A stretch of DNA of 64,000 bases from assembly GCA_016931995.1 (NCBI GenBank), contig JAFGDS010000048.1, positions 1-64,000 of the forward strand, written 5' to 3'. How positions within the stretch are numbered: the first letter of the stretch is position 1; each line of letters begins with the position of its first letter. The position numbers and the translations under genes are program-made. This stretch comes from Pirellulales bacterium. GTDB taxonomy: Bacteria > Planctomycetota > Planctomycetia > Pirellulales > Thermoguttaceae. The notes beneath the pieces were generated by a model, which saw only the letters and a list, made by a program, of their open reading frames with translations, had not been told where the DNA came from and made no database searches. Below, piece after piece: positions 18,327 to 26,741 of the stretch.

Positions 18327-19352
18327 ATGAGACCATCCCCTTTGCCGATCGGGCGGCGACTTTTCGGCGGGCTGCTGCTGGTGGGCACGCTGGCGGCGGC
18401 GCTGCCCGGCGCGCGGGCCGGCGATCCGGTCTTCTGGCCGAGCGTCGGCCGCGACGCGTTGCTGATGCGGACGCCCGGCGCCCCCGCGGCGCCCATGGAA
18501 CCGCTGCCGCAGGCGCCGGTGGCCCAGTCGTTGCGCCAGATCGATGCGGCGCCGGTAGTGCTCGATCCCGCCCCGCCGCTTTGGTATCGCCGCGCATGGC
18601 AATGGCAGGTCCTGCCCGAGGGGCTTCTGTATAAATCCTATCTGGCCGGCGTGAAGGAGTCGCGGTTCGCCGCGCAGTGGGCGCACGAACGCAACGAGGG
18701 GTGGATCTGGGACATCGCGCTGGGCGGTCGCGTGGGCGTCCTGCGCTACGGCACCGAGGGTCCCGTCGATCCCGAGGGCTGGCAGATCGACATGGAAGGC
18801 GCGGGCCTGCCGCGGCTCGACCTCGGATCCGAGATGGACCTCGTCGCCTGCGACTACCGTTTCGGCGTGCCCATCACGTACGCCCGTGGCCAGCATCAAA
18901 CGAAATTCGGTTACTACCACCTCAGCTCCCACCTGGGCGACGAGTGGATGATCCGCCATCCTGGGCTCGCGCGGATCAACTACGGCCGCGACGCCCTGGT
19001 GCTGGGCCACTCGATCAACGTGGGCGAGGCGGTCCGCGTGTACGCCGAAGCGGCCTGGGCGTTCCAGACCGGCGAGGGCACCGAGCCTTGGGAGTTTCAG
19101 TTCGGCGCGGAATACAGCCCCCGGCGGCCCACGGGGCTGCGCCCCGCGCCGTTTCTGGCGATCAACGGCCACCTGCGCGAGGAAGTGGACTTCGGCGGCA
19201 ACGTGACGGTTCAGGCGGGCTGGCAATGGCGCGGCGCAACCGGCCACCTGTTCCGCATGGGCTTGCACTATTTCACCGGGATGAGCGATCAGTTCGAATT
19301 CCACAACCGCTACGAGAGCAAGATCGGACTGGGGATTTGGTACGATTATTGA
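18327..19352 (+). CDS. DUF1207 exported protein
   Basis: A 341-residue protein with a signal peptide (RRLFGGLLLVGTLAAALPGARAG). Residues from about 93 read LPEGLLYKSYLAGVKESRFA, the DUF1207 hallmark, followed by AALGGRVGVLRYG-like strands and a closing GLGIWYDY. DUF1207 is a planctomycete/Verrucomicrobia family with a predicted outer-membrane beta-barrel: alternating strands such as TKFGYYHLSSHLGDEWM and FEFHNRYESKIGL support that. The function is not known. An R1-like GAGTGCCACTGGCACTCG at about 18277 precedes it. Confidence 0.85.
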   Translation: MRPSPLPIGRRLFGGLLLVGTLAAALPGARAGDPVFWPSVGRDALLMRTPGAPAAPMEPLPQAPVAQSLRQIDAAPVVLDPAPPLWYRRAWQWQVLPEGLLYKSYLAGVKESRFAAQWAHERNEGWIWDIALGGRVGVLRYGTEGPVDPEGWQIDMEGAGLPRLDLGSEMDLVACDYRFGVPITYARGQHQTKFGYYHLSSHLGDEWMIRHPGLARINYGRDALVLGHSINVGEAVRVYAEAAWAFQTGEGTEPWEFQFGAEYSPRRPTGLRPAPFLAINGHLREEVDFGGNVTVQAGWQWRGATGHLFRMGLHYFTGMSDQFEFHNRYESKIGLGIWYDY

Positions 19353-19517
19353 CGTACCGATCGACGTCGCTTCCCACACTCCCCTCGCCCGCTCGCGCCA
19401 GAGGGGTCGGGGGTGAGGGCATTTGGCAAACGCACGAGGCGTCTCGGCGGCGTCATGCCGAGCGAAGCGAAGCATCTCGGCTTGGGCAACGCCAAAAAAA
19501 TCCTTCGCTGCGCTCAC

Positions 19518-19602
19518 GATGACGGGCGATTTCGCTCAGGATGACGGGCGATTTCGCTCAGGATGACGGGCGATTTCGCTCACGATGACGGGCGATTTCA
19601 CC
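19518..19602. repeat. 22-bp tandem repeat (four units)
   Basis: The unit GATGACGGGCGATTTCGCTC plus two bases starts at 19518, 19540, 19562 and 19584, exactly 22 bp apart, with only small differences in the last unit. The unit looks like an expanded half of an R3 repeat (CGCTCAGGATGAC). It fills the 3' gap between the DUF1207 gene and the convergent sulfatase gene; an R8 copy (about 19378-19425) and an R3 copy (19455-19481) lie just before it. Confidence 0.85.
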
Positions 19603-19636
19603 CGCGTTGGGCGGTCTTCCAGCGGGATTCGGTCGC

Positions 19637-21184
19637 TCAGTCTTCGCCGGATCGTGAACCATCCAGCGGCGGCATGGGAAAAAGCTCGCTGGGCACGCGC
19701 TCGGCGGCCATGATGCGGCGCATCCGATCGACGACCTCCGGGTGCTCGGCGGCCACGTCGCGGGTTTCGCCCGGATCGTCCTTCAGATTGTAGAGTTCGA
19801 TGGCCAGCGGGTTGGCGTTGCCGGGCCGAAGGATCCGCTGGCGAACCGCCTTCCAATCGCCCCGGCGCACGGCCTGCTGGCCGCCGTAGCCGGTGAACTC
19901 CCAGTACAAGTGCTCGTGCCGCTTCTGCCGATCCGGCCGGTCCAAGAGCGTCGGGGCGAAGCTAATGCCGTCGCTATCCGCCGCCGGCGCGGCGCCGGTC
20001 AGATCCGCGAGGGTTGGCATCACGTCCCACGCCGCGCACGGCAGATCGGCCGTCGTTCCCGGCGCGATCCGACCGGGCCACCGCGCGATCATCGGCACGC
20101 GGATCCCGCCCTCGTACAAACTGCCCTTCAAACCCCGCAGCGGGCCGACGCTTCCAAAGAACCGGTAATCGACCTCCTTCTCGACGTGCGACGTGCCGTT
20201 GTCGGACGAGAACATCACCAGCGTCTGGTCGTCCAGCCCCAACTCGCGCACGAGGGCCGCGATCCGTCCGACGTCCTTGTCCAGCCGGCTGATCATGGCG
20301 GCGTACGCGGCCCGGGGCGTCTGGTGCGGCGTGTAGCCCCGGCCGGTGAACGGCTTCTCTTTCCACTTGCCCAGATAGGGCGAGAGCTCCTCGTCGGGCA
20401 CGTGCAGGGCCAGGTGCGGTATCGTCGATGGGAAGTACAGGAAGAACGGCCGGTCCTTGTTCTGGCGGATGAAATCGAGCGCGACCTCGATCATGCGGTC
20501 CGGGGAGTAGTCGGTCGATTTGAATGCCGCGTAGCTGGCCGGATCGTTCGGGTCGGCGCCCGGAGGAAACGGGGCGTGTCCCGGCACGGGCGGGTGGTTA
20601 TCCAGGAGCACCTTCTCATCGTTGCGCCAGAGATAGGCCGGGTAGTAGGTGTGCGCGTGCGTCTGGCTGTTGTAGCCGAAGAAGAGCTCGAAGCCCTGCC
20701 TGTTCGGATGGCCCGTCGTGCCCACGTTCCCCAGCCCCCACTTGCCCACCGCGGCCGTGGCATAGCCGCGCTCCTGGAGCATCTCGCCGAGGGTCCGCTC
20801 CGCGTCGGGGATGGGCTGTTCGCCGGGAAAGTCCAGCCCGTATTGCTCCACCACCTCCGGCGCGAGCCGGGCCCCGCGGTTGTCGCGAATGAACGCGTGG
20901 CCGGGATGCTTGCCGGTCAAAAGCGCGCATCGCGACGGCGCGCAGACCGCGTTGCCGCAGTAGAATTGCGTGAAGCGGATGCCTTCGCGGGCAAGCCGGT
21001 CGACGTTCGGCGTCTGGATCTTCTCTTGGCCGTAGCAGCCCAACTCCGCGTAACCAAGATCGTCGGCCAGGATGAAGATGACGTTGGGCGGCCGCCGGGG
21101 CGCGTCGCCCTGGGCGTGCGAAGTGCATGCCGCGACGACAAACGCCACCCCAAACGCGCCAAGACGCCCTATACATTTTGTCAT
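19637..21184 (-). CDS. Secreted sulfatase (arylsulfatase type)
   Basis: A 515-residue sulfatase that removes sulfate esters, most likely from polysaccharides, outside the cytoplasm. The N-terminus MTKCIGRLGAFGVAFVVAAC ends in a lipobox-like VAAC20, so it could be a lipoprotein. Metal-binding D41-D42 (ILADDLG) and the formylglycine site C81-A-P-S-R (CAPSRCALLTG) are present, so it needs formylglycine-generating enzyme. FSSDNGTSH holds a further conserved site. The C-terminus has DDPGETRDVA, usual for this family. Substrate not readable. Overlapping reading frames on the other strand are shadows. Confidence 0.93.
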   Translation of the reverse strand: MTKCIGRLGAFGVAFVVAACTSHAQGDAPRRPPNVIFILADDLGYAELGCYGQEKIQTPNVDRLAREGIRFTQFYCGNAVCAPSRCALLTGKHPGHAFIRDNRGARLAPEVVEQYGLDFPGEQPIPDAERTLGEMLQERGYATAAVGKWGLGNVGTTGHPNRQGFELFFGYNSQTHAHTYYPAYLWRNDEKVLLDNHPPVPGHAPFPPGADPNDPASYAAFKSTDYSPDRMIEVALDFIRQNKDRPFFLYFPSTIPHLALHVPDEELSPYLGKWKEKPFTGRGYTPHQTPRAAYAAMISRLDKDVGRIAALVRELGLDDQTLVMFSSDNGTSHVEKEVDYRFFGSVGPLRGLKGSLYEGGIRVPMIARWPGRIAPGTTADLPCAAWDVMPTLADLTGAAPAADSDGISFAPTLLDRPDRQKRHEHLYWEFTGYGGQQAVRRGDWKAVRQRILRPGNANPLAIELYNLKDDPGETRDVAAEHPEVVDRMRRIMAAERVPSELFPMPPLDGSRSGED

Positions 21185-21499
21185 CGAATCCTCCTCCCTG
21201 CCGGCGCGGCGGCCGGCGGTTCGTTGCGTCGAGTGCCACGGGCTATGTCAGTGCTTCATCGCGCCGCGTGCCACTGGCTTCGCCAGTGCTTCATCGCGCC
21301 GCGCGCCACGGGCTTCGCCAGTGCCTTGCCACACGGACGACTGACCACGGCACTGGCAAAGCCAGTGGCACGCGGTCAAAGCCGGCGGCACACACGCGGC
21401 TCGGCGGGAGCCTCACCCGCCGGTCATCCTGAGCGAAGCGAAGGATCTCGGTGGTACGACACAATGCCAGATGCTTCGCTTCGCTCAGCATGACCTTTA
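21185..21499. repeat. Repeat cluster (four R1, one R9, two R3)
   Basis: Contains R1 units at about 21231, 21269, 21305 and, inverted, 21351; GGCGGGAGCCTCACCCGCC (R9) at 21402-21420; and two R3 halves in inverted order, TCATCCTGAGCGAAGCGAAG at 21424 and CTTCGCTTCGCTCAGCATGA at about 21474. The gap separates the sulfatase and iron alcohol dehydrogenase genes. No gene found. Confidence 0.75.
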
Positions 21500-22690
21500 C
21501 TACTTGGCAAGCAGCTCGCCAAACAGATCCTCAAGTTGCGCGCGTTCAATCGGGCGCGGGTTATCGTGCAAGGACGGCGTGGTGCCGTCGATCGCGTTTT
21601 GAGCAAGACGCGGGGCCAAAACACTGGCCGATTCGTGCGGGACGAACGCCCGATCGGGCAGGCCCACCGACGCCAATAGGTCCACGATCCGCGCGACGAA
21701 CCGATCCGCTTGCTCGGCGGGCGTCGCGCCGCCCAGGCCGCAGACGTCGGCCAGCCGGGCGTATTGCTCGGCGCACGCCGGGGCGTTGTACCGGAGGTTC
21801 ACCGGCGTGGCCATCGCCACGGCCTCGCCGTGCGGCACGTGCAACAGCGCGCCCACGGCATGGGCCAGGGCGTGGGTCACGGTCACGCCCGCCGACTCCA
21901 GCGCCATTCCCCCCAACACCGCGGCCAGCGACAGGGCGTGCCGGGCCTCGCCGTCGTCGGGCGAGGAAACGGCCCGGCCCAGGTGCCCGACGACCAACGC
22001 CACCGCCTCATGGCCCAGGGCCGTGGCCAGCGGGTTGGCGCGGCGGCTCAGGCACGCCTCGATGGCGTGGCCCAAGGCGTCGGCCCCACAGCCGGCCGTC
22101 AGCCGCGCCGGGCACGAAAGCGTCAAGTCCGGATCCACCAGGGCCACCCGCGGCGCCAGCGCGGGACCGTAAACAATCGTCTTGACCGGCGCGTCCGGCA
22201 GGGCCCCCACGCCGCGCTGGATGATGATGGAAAGCGAGGTCACCTCCGCGCCGGTGCCCGCCGTGGTGGGCACGGCCACCACCGACAATGCCTCGGCGGC
22301 GGGATACGATTGCGGGTTAGTCTTCGTGCAGTCCCAAAGCGTGTCGCGACCGATGGCCAACAGGGCAATGGCCTTGGCCGCGTCGAGCACGCTGCCCCCG
22401 CCCACCGCGACCACCACGTCCGCGCCCGCCTCGACCGCCTGTTGGGCGCCGGCCGTCACCGTTTCCGCGTCCGGCTCGGGTACGATCTCGAGAAAGGGGA
22501 CTACCGCGAGACCCGCCGCCTTGAGCGATTCGGTCGCCGCGGCGTAAGCCGCTTCCAACGGTGGCGAATCCTTGTAGCCGACCACCAGCGCGGTTTGCCC
22601 CCAGGCGGCCGCCACGCGCCCGACTTTACGGAGTCGTTTGGGGCCAAATTCGATTTGCGTGGGGAGAAAGAAGGCCCAGGGACGCGACAT
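21500..22690 (-). CDS. Iron-containing alcohol dehydrogenase
   Basis: A 396-residue cytoplasmic oxidoreductase of the Fe-ADH family, acting on alcohols or aldehydes with NAD(P). Cofactor loop VVAVGGGSVLDAAKAIA (GGGS), then VPTTAGTGAEVTSLSII, and the metal-binding region with D in CGADALGHAIEA and histidines in THALAHAVGALLHVPHGEAVA match the family. Such genes in planctomycetes often serve 1,2-propanediol or lactaldehyde steps of fucose and rhamnose breakdown; here that is only context. The gene starts at ATG 22690 and is preceded by repeats. Confidence 0.9.
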   Translation of the reverse strand: MSRPWAFFLPTQIEFGPKRLRKVGRVAAAWGQTALVVGYKDSPPLEAAYAAATESLKAAGLAVVPFLEIVPEPDAETVTAGAQQAVEAGADVVVAVGGGSVLDAAKAIALLAIGRDTLWDCTKTNPQSYPAAEALSVVAVPTTAGTGAEVTSLSIIIQRGVGALPDAPVKTIVYGPALAPRVALVDPDLTLSCPARLTAGCGADALGHAIEACLSRRANPLATALGHEAVALVVGHLGRAVSSPDDGEARHALSLAAVLGGMALESAGVTVTHALAHAVGALLHVPHGEAVAMATPVNLRYNAPACAEQYARLADVCGLGGATPAEQADRFVARIVDLLASVGLPDRAFVPHESASVLAPRLAQNAIDGTTPSLHDNPRPIERAQLEDLFGELLAK

Positions 22691-22825
22691 GGCAGGCTCA
22701 ATCTGTTGCGAGGAAGACTGTCTTACGCGTCCTCTCCCGCCTTCGGGAAAGGGGCCGGTTTGCTTATTCGGCTCGCGCCGCGCCGTATGCCACTGGCGTC
22801 ACGCCGTGTGCCAGAGCAAGGAAAT

Positions 22826-22880
22826 GCACTGGCGGAGCCAGTGGCACTCGACACTGCACTGGCGGAGCCAGTGGCACTCA
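22826..22880. repeat. Tandem R1 units
   Basis: Two near-identical units TGCACTGGCGGAGCCAGTGG follow one another with a 30-bp period (from 22825 and 22855). The right edge (CAGTGGCACTCA) supplies the stop codon of the gene at 22878. Confidence 0.8.
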
Positions 22881-24068
22881 CGCGTCGGTCGTCACGGATT
22901 CGACCTGGACCGCGTCGCCCGCCAGGGGCCAAGGCGCCGCGGGCCGCGGGACCGAGGGCTCCGGGGCGTGATCGCCCAACTCCTGTTGGATGACGCGAAA
23001 GTCGTCGAAGCAGGCCTCGAAAGCCTCGACCACCACGGGGTCGAAATGGCGGCCCGACTCGATCAGGATCATTTCCTTCGAGTCTAACGGAGAGAAGACC
23101 GGTTTGTAAGGCCGGGCGGACGTCAGGGCATCGTAGACGTCGGCGACGGCCACGATGCGGGCCGGAAGGGGGATGTCCGTGCCCGCCAAACCGGCCGGAT
23201 ATCCCGTCCCGTCAAACCGCTCGTGGTGGTACCGGGCGATCGTGGCCGCCATGGCCAGGAATTTTCCCCCGTGCTGCTGCCACACCGCCTCGTCCAGAAT
23301 CTGGGCGCCGAGAATGGTATGCTCCTGCATCCGGCGGAACTCGTCCGGCGTGAGCGGGCCCGGCTTCAACAGGACGGCGTCGCCGATGCCCACCTTGCCG
23401 ACGTCGTGCAGCGGGCTGGAACGGTACAGGTCGTCGAGGAATCGCTGGTCGATCTGGCCGGCATAGGGACTCGCGCGACGGAGTTGCTCGGCCAGAAGCT
23501 GCGAGTATTCCCGCATCCGCACCAAATGGTTTCCCGTCACGTGGTCGCGGCATTCGGCCACCTTCGCCAGGACGAACACGGCCGCGTCCTGCGCGGCGGC
23601 CAGCTCGCGCTGCTGGATCTCCGCGATACGCTGGGCCCGGGTCCGTTGGGTCTCGATCTCCGCCTGAATCGCCGCCGCGCTGGCCAGCGCCGCGCGCAAG
23701 CGGAAATGCAGGTGGACGCGCGACCGCAGCTCGATTGGATTGAACGGCTTGACGATGTAGTCGTCCGCCCCGCAATGGAAGGCGTGCGTTTGCTCGCTGA
23801 ACGACGACTTGCCCGACACGACAATCACGTGGATCGTGTCGCCGGCCGGCTTCGCCCGGAGCAGCCGGCAGGTGGCGTGCCCGTCCAGGCCAGGCATCAT
23901 GATGTCCAAAAGGATCAGATGGGGTCGGAACGAATCGACCTTGTCCAATGCTTCGCGACCGCTGGCGGCCGTCTCGACCTCGTACTCCGTGTTGAGCGTG
24001 TTGGCCAGAAGCGCGCGAACGGACGGATCGTCGTCCACGACCAGGATTTTGCCGGACCTATCCACCAC
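22878..24068 (-). CDS. Response regulator with HD-GYP phosphodiesterase domain
   Basis: A 396-residue two-domain protein. Residues 1-125 form a CheY-like receiver: VVDDD near the N-terminus, phospho-acceptor D55 in LILLDIMMPG, and K107 in DDYIVKPF. A coiled linker (about 130-165) leads to an HD-GYP domain with H221-D222 (PLHDVGKVG) and HHERFDGTGYP (281-291). HD-GYP domains hydrolyse cyclic di-GMP, so this is a likely signalling output of an unseen histidine kinase. The last residues (PRPAAPWPLAGDAVQVESVT) are low-complexity and the stop lies in an R1 repeat, so the C-terminus may have been altered. Confidence 0.9.
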   Translation of the reverse strand: MVDRSGKILVVDDDPSVRALLANTLNTEYEVETAASGREALDKVDSFRPHLILLDIMMPGLDGHATCRLLRAKPAGDTIHVIVVSGKSSFSEQTHAFHCGADDYIVKPFNPIELRSRVHLHFRLRAALASAAAIQAEIETQRTRAQRIAEIQQRELAAAQDAAVFVLAKVAECRDHVTGNHLVRMREYSQLLAEQLRRASPYAGQIDQRFLDDLYRSSPLHDVGKVGIGDAVLLKPGPLTPDEFRRMQEHTILGAQILDEAVWQQHGGKFLAMAATIARYHHERFDGTGYPAGLAGTDIPLPARIVAVADVYDALTSARPYKPVFSPLDSKEMILIESGRHFDPVVVEAFEACFDDFRVIQQELGDHAPEPSVPRPAAPWPLAGDAVQVESVTTDA

Positions 24069-24267
24069 GATTCATTTCCCCCGGCCACACCCATTGCCGC
24101 CAAGGGAAATATAGCAGCCGCGCCAGCCGCCGGCGGGGATTTCCGGTCCGATTGTGCGGAGAATGCCGGGTTTTCGGCCCCCCGTCGAGCCGCTCGCGGC
24201 TTCGCAACCAAAAGCCAAGCGAAACGCGCCACTGCTAGACAAGCCAGCCGCGGCACCCGCCAAGCGG

Positions 24268-24936
24268 TTATTCCGACTTGCCCATCCGGCCGCGGAGATA
24301 CTCGGCGGCTTCGCGATGCCCGCTGTTGTGGGCCAACTCCAGGGGCGTTTGGCCTCCGGCATTGACGACCCCCACGTCGGCGGCGGAATCCAAAAGCGCG
24401 GCAAGCAGGTCCATGTTGCCGTCGGCCGCCGCGAAATGGCAAGGGGTCCAGTCCGACGCGGTTCGGGCGTCCACGGCGGCGCCCCGCGTCAAAAGGAGCC
24501 GGACCACCTCGGCGCGACGGCCGATCACGGCGGCGTGCAGCGGGGTGCCCCCATCCTCGCCATTCGGGGCGTCGATCGCGGCCCCGCGGTCCAGAAGCAA
24601 TTCGACCAGCTCCCGGTGGCCCTCGGCGGCGGCGTAATGAAGCGGCGATCGGGCCCGGCCCCCGTTCGGATTGGCGCCGCGCTCCAGGAGCAGTCGGGCC
24701 GAGGCGAGCTGACCCCAATACGCCGCGTACTGCAGGGGAACCATGCCCATCACGTCCTCGGCATGAATGGCCTTGGGCTCGGCCGCGAGCAGCTCACGCA
24801 GCCGCTCGACGTTGCCGAAGGACACCGCGCGATGGACCGGACCGGTGCCCCGTCGGACGTACCGCCACGCCAGGAACACGACGGCGAGCACCGCGACCAG
24901 GGGTATCAAGGCAATCAGCCAAGGTGGAACAGCCAT
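24268..24936 (-). CDS. Membrane-anchored ankyrin repeat protein
   Basis: A 222-residue protein. The N-terminus is a single transmembrane anchor (WLIALIPLVAVLAVVFLAW), then five or six ankyrin repeats (about 33-217) with motifs such as SPLHYAAAEGHRELVELLLD and TPLHAAVIGRRAEVVRLLLT. Ankyrin repeats bind proteins; no enzyme domain is present. ATG 24936 follows GGGAGG; the longer frame back to 25041 has no support. The role is unknown. R2-like bases lie just downstream (about 24227-24260). Confidence 0.85.
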   Translation of the reverse strand: MAVPPWLIALIPLVAVLAVVFLAWRYVRRGTGPVHRAVSFGNVERLRELLAAEPKAIHAEDVMGMVPLQYAAYWGQLASARLLLERGANPNGGRARSPLHYAAAEGHRELVELLLDRGAAIDAPNGEDGGTPLHAAVIGRRAEVVRLLLTRGAAVDARTASDWTPCHFAAADGNMDLLAALLDSAADVGVVNAGGQTPLELAHNSGHREAAEYLRGRMGKSE

Positions 24937-25363
24937 ATCGCCTCCCGCCGCTTGCGAACGGTGCCCCTGGAATTGTACCTGATCCTCACCTTTTGGAGTA
25001 CCGCCAATGCCGCAAAATGGTTTGCTTGCGTGAACGTCCAACCATCATTACCCTTCTTGTGGGTATAATATACCCCCGTATTGGGTTTTTCGGTTCTTGT
25101 CACACGCTGCCGCACGGGGAAGAGGCTTGTCACGACCCAAAAGGGTGGTTGCCCGCATGGCGCCCAAGGTGTTCTCGTCCCGCGAAGCGAGGCGGACGAT
25201 CCCCAATCCGGCAACACCATCCTTCGCTGCGATCCGATTGACGGGGGACCCAGGCGAAGACTCCCAAGATCTGTCGCCGCGCGCTTTGCACTTGCCGCCC
25301 CCCACGGTCTGCCTCATACTTTTGTACCTGTTTCCTCCAAGTGATCGCGAAGGTCCAGCCGAG
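24937..25363. other. Gap with a palindromic AT-rich box
   Basis: About 430 bp between two divergent genes. GGGTATAATATACCC at 25061-25075 is a 15-bp hairpin-like sequence that includes TATAAT, so it may be a promoter -10 element or an operator for either gene; no good -35 box was found. The rest, up to 25363, has open reading frames with no ribosome site or homology. Confidence 0.45.
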
Positions 25364-26656
25364 ATGTCTTCTTCTCAACCAACGGCGGTCCCTTCGCGAG
25401 CGCGGCGTTGGATTGAACTCCTTCTCCTCCTCGCCGCCCTGGGCGTGCGGGCCGCGATGGTGATCGAGTGGCCGGGGGCGCTGGTGGAGGATCCGGACGG
25501 ATATCGGGCGCTGGCGCGGAACGTGGTTGAGCACGGGACGTTGGGGCGGGGCGACGTGGCGTCGGCGTATCGGCCGCCGCTGTACCCACTTACGTTGGTC
25601 CCCTGCGTGCTCGTCGAAGAGTACGCCCGGCCGGCAATCGCGGTCCTGCACGTTCTGCTGGGCACGGCCACGGTCTGGATCGTGTTTCGCCTCGGCTGGG
25701 CGTGCGGGCTGGGCTACTGGGCGGTCCTGGCCGGATTGCTCGTGGCCTGCGACCCAATCCTGTTGGGCCAGTCCACGCAAGTGATGACCGAAACCCCGGC
25801 GGCCCTGCTCACCGCGCTGGCCCTGTGGCTTCTCGTGCGAACGGTCCAATCGCCCACCGCCGGCAGGGCCGCCGCGCTGGGCGCCGTCCTTGGTCTGGCG
25901 GGACTCACCCGGCCCGAACTCTTGCTCTGGGCGCTGGCCGCCGCGCCGATGCTCCTGATCGTTCTGGAGCCCTGGGCGGTCCGGGCGAAGGTGCTGGGCG
26001 CCGCGACGGCGGCGATGCTCGTGGTGATTGCGCCCTGGGCAGCGCGAAACCAGGCGCATTTCGGGCGGCCCCTCGTCACCACGACGCACGGCGGCTATAC
26101 GATGCTCTTGGCCAACAACCCCTCTTTTTACGAACACCTGCGAACCGCCGGCTGGGGCAGCGTGTGGGACGCCCAGCAGCTCGGCCCGGCCTGGGGCGGC
26201 AAGGCCCACCACGCCGGGCCCGCCGACGAATGGGCCGCCGACCGCCGCGCGTACAATGCGGCGTGGAACGCCATCGCCCAACAGCCGCGAACGTTCGCCT
26301 GGGCGTGTCTCGTCCGCACCGGGCGACTTTGGGCCGTCTCCCCCCACCGGGGAGATGAACGTCTCCGCTGGGCGGTGGCCGGATGGTATGTGGTCGAGTA
26401 CATCCTGGTTCTCTTGGGAATATGGGCGATTTGCCGCTCCCGCAGAGACCCGGGCGGGTTGTGGCTTTGGGGGATCCTCCTGGTGGTCTGCATGACGGGG
26501 GTGCATGCCGTCTATTGGAGCGACATGCGGATGCGGGCCCCGTTGACGCCGGTGCTGGCCCTGGCGGCGGTCGCCGCCCCGGCGTGGTTGCGGCCGAATC
26601 GCCTGGCATCTAAGCGCAATGAGAAAAGGGATTTAGACGAGTTCATTGATCTGTGA
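25364..26656 (+). CDS. GT39-like integral membrane glycosyltransferase
   Basis: A 430-residue polytopic protein of the ArnT/PMT-like GT-C fold. The first membrane helix (IELLLLLAALGVRAAMVIEW) is followed by an acidic external loop EDPDGYRALARNVVEHG; D/E there is the usual catalytic-loop residue of such enzymes. Eight or nine more helices follow (for example AVLHVLLGTATVWIVFRLGW and AVAAPAWL at the end). Family members use polyprenyl-phosphate sugars to glycosylate lipids or proteins in the periplasm. The start at ATG 25364 is chosen over longer frames by its position before the first helix. The next gene starts nearby on the same strand. Confidence 0.75.
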   Translation: MSSSQPTAVPSRARRWIELLLLLAALGVRAAMVIEWPGALVEDPDGYRALARNVVEHGTLGRGDVASAYRPPLYPLTLVPCVLVEEYARPAIAVLHVLLGTATVWIVFRLGWACGLGYWAVLAGLLVACDPILLGQSTQVMTETPAALLTALALWLLVRTVQSPTAGRAAALGAVLGLAGLTRPELLLWALAAAPMLLIVLEPWAVRAKVLGAATAAMLVVIAPWAARNQAHFGRPLVTTTHGGYTMLLANNPSFYEHLRTAGWGSVWDAQQLGPAWGGKAHHAGPADEWAADRRAYNAAWNAIAQQPRTFAWACLVRTGRLWAVSPHRGDERLRWAVAGWYVVEYILVLLGIWAICRSRRDPGGLWLWGILLVVCMTGVHAVYWSDMRMRAPLTPVLALAAVAAPAWLRPNRLASKRNEKRDLDEFIDL

Positions 26657-26741
26657 ACCCGCCTTGATCCGGCCGGGCCACACACCTATAATCCCGCCCG
26701 CCGCGGAATGCCGCCACGGACCAGGAGGGTCCGCTCCTCGA

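Noticed and set aside
25041-25080. TATAAT in GGGTATAATATACCC as a definite promoter
   Set aside because: No -35 box at proper spacing on either strand; kept only as a possible element in the gap entry.
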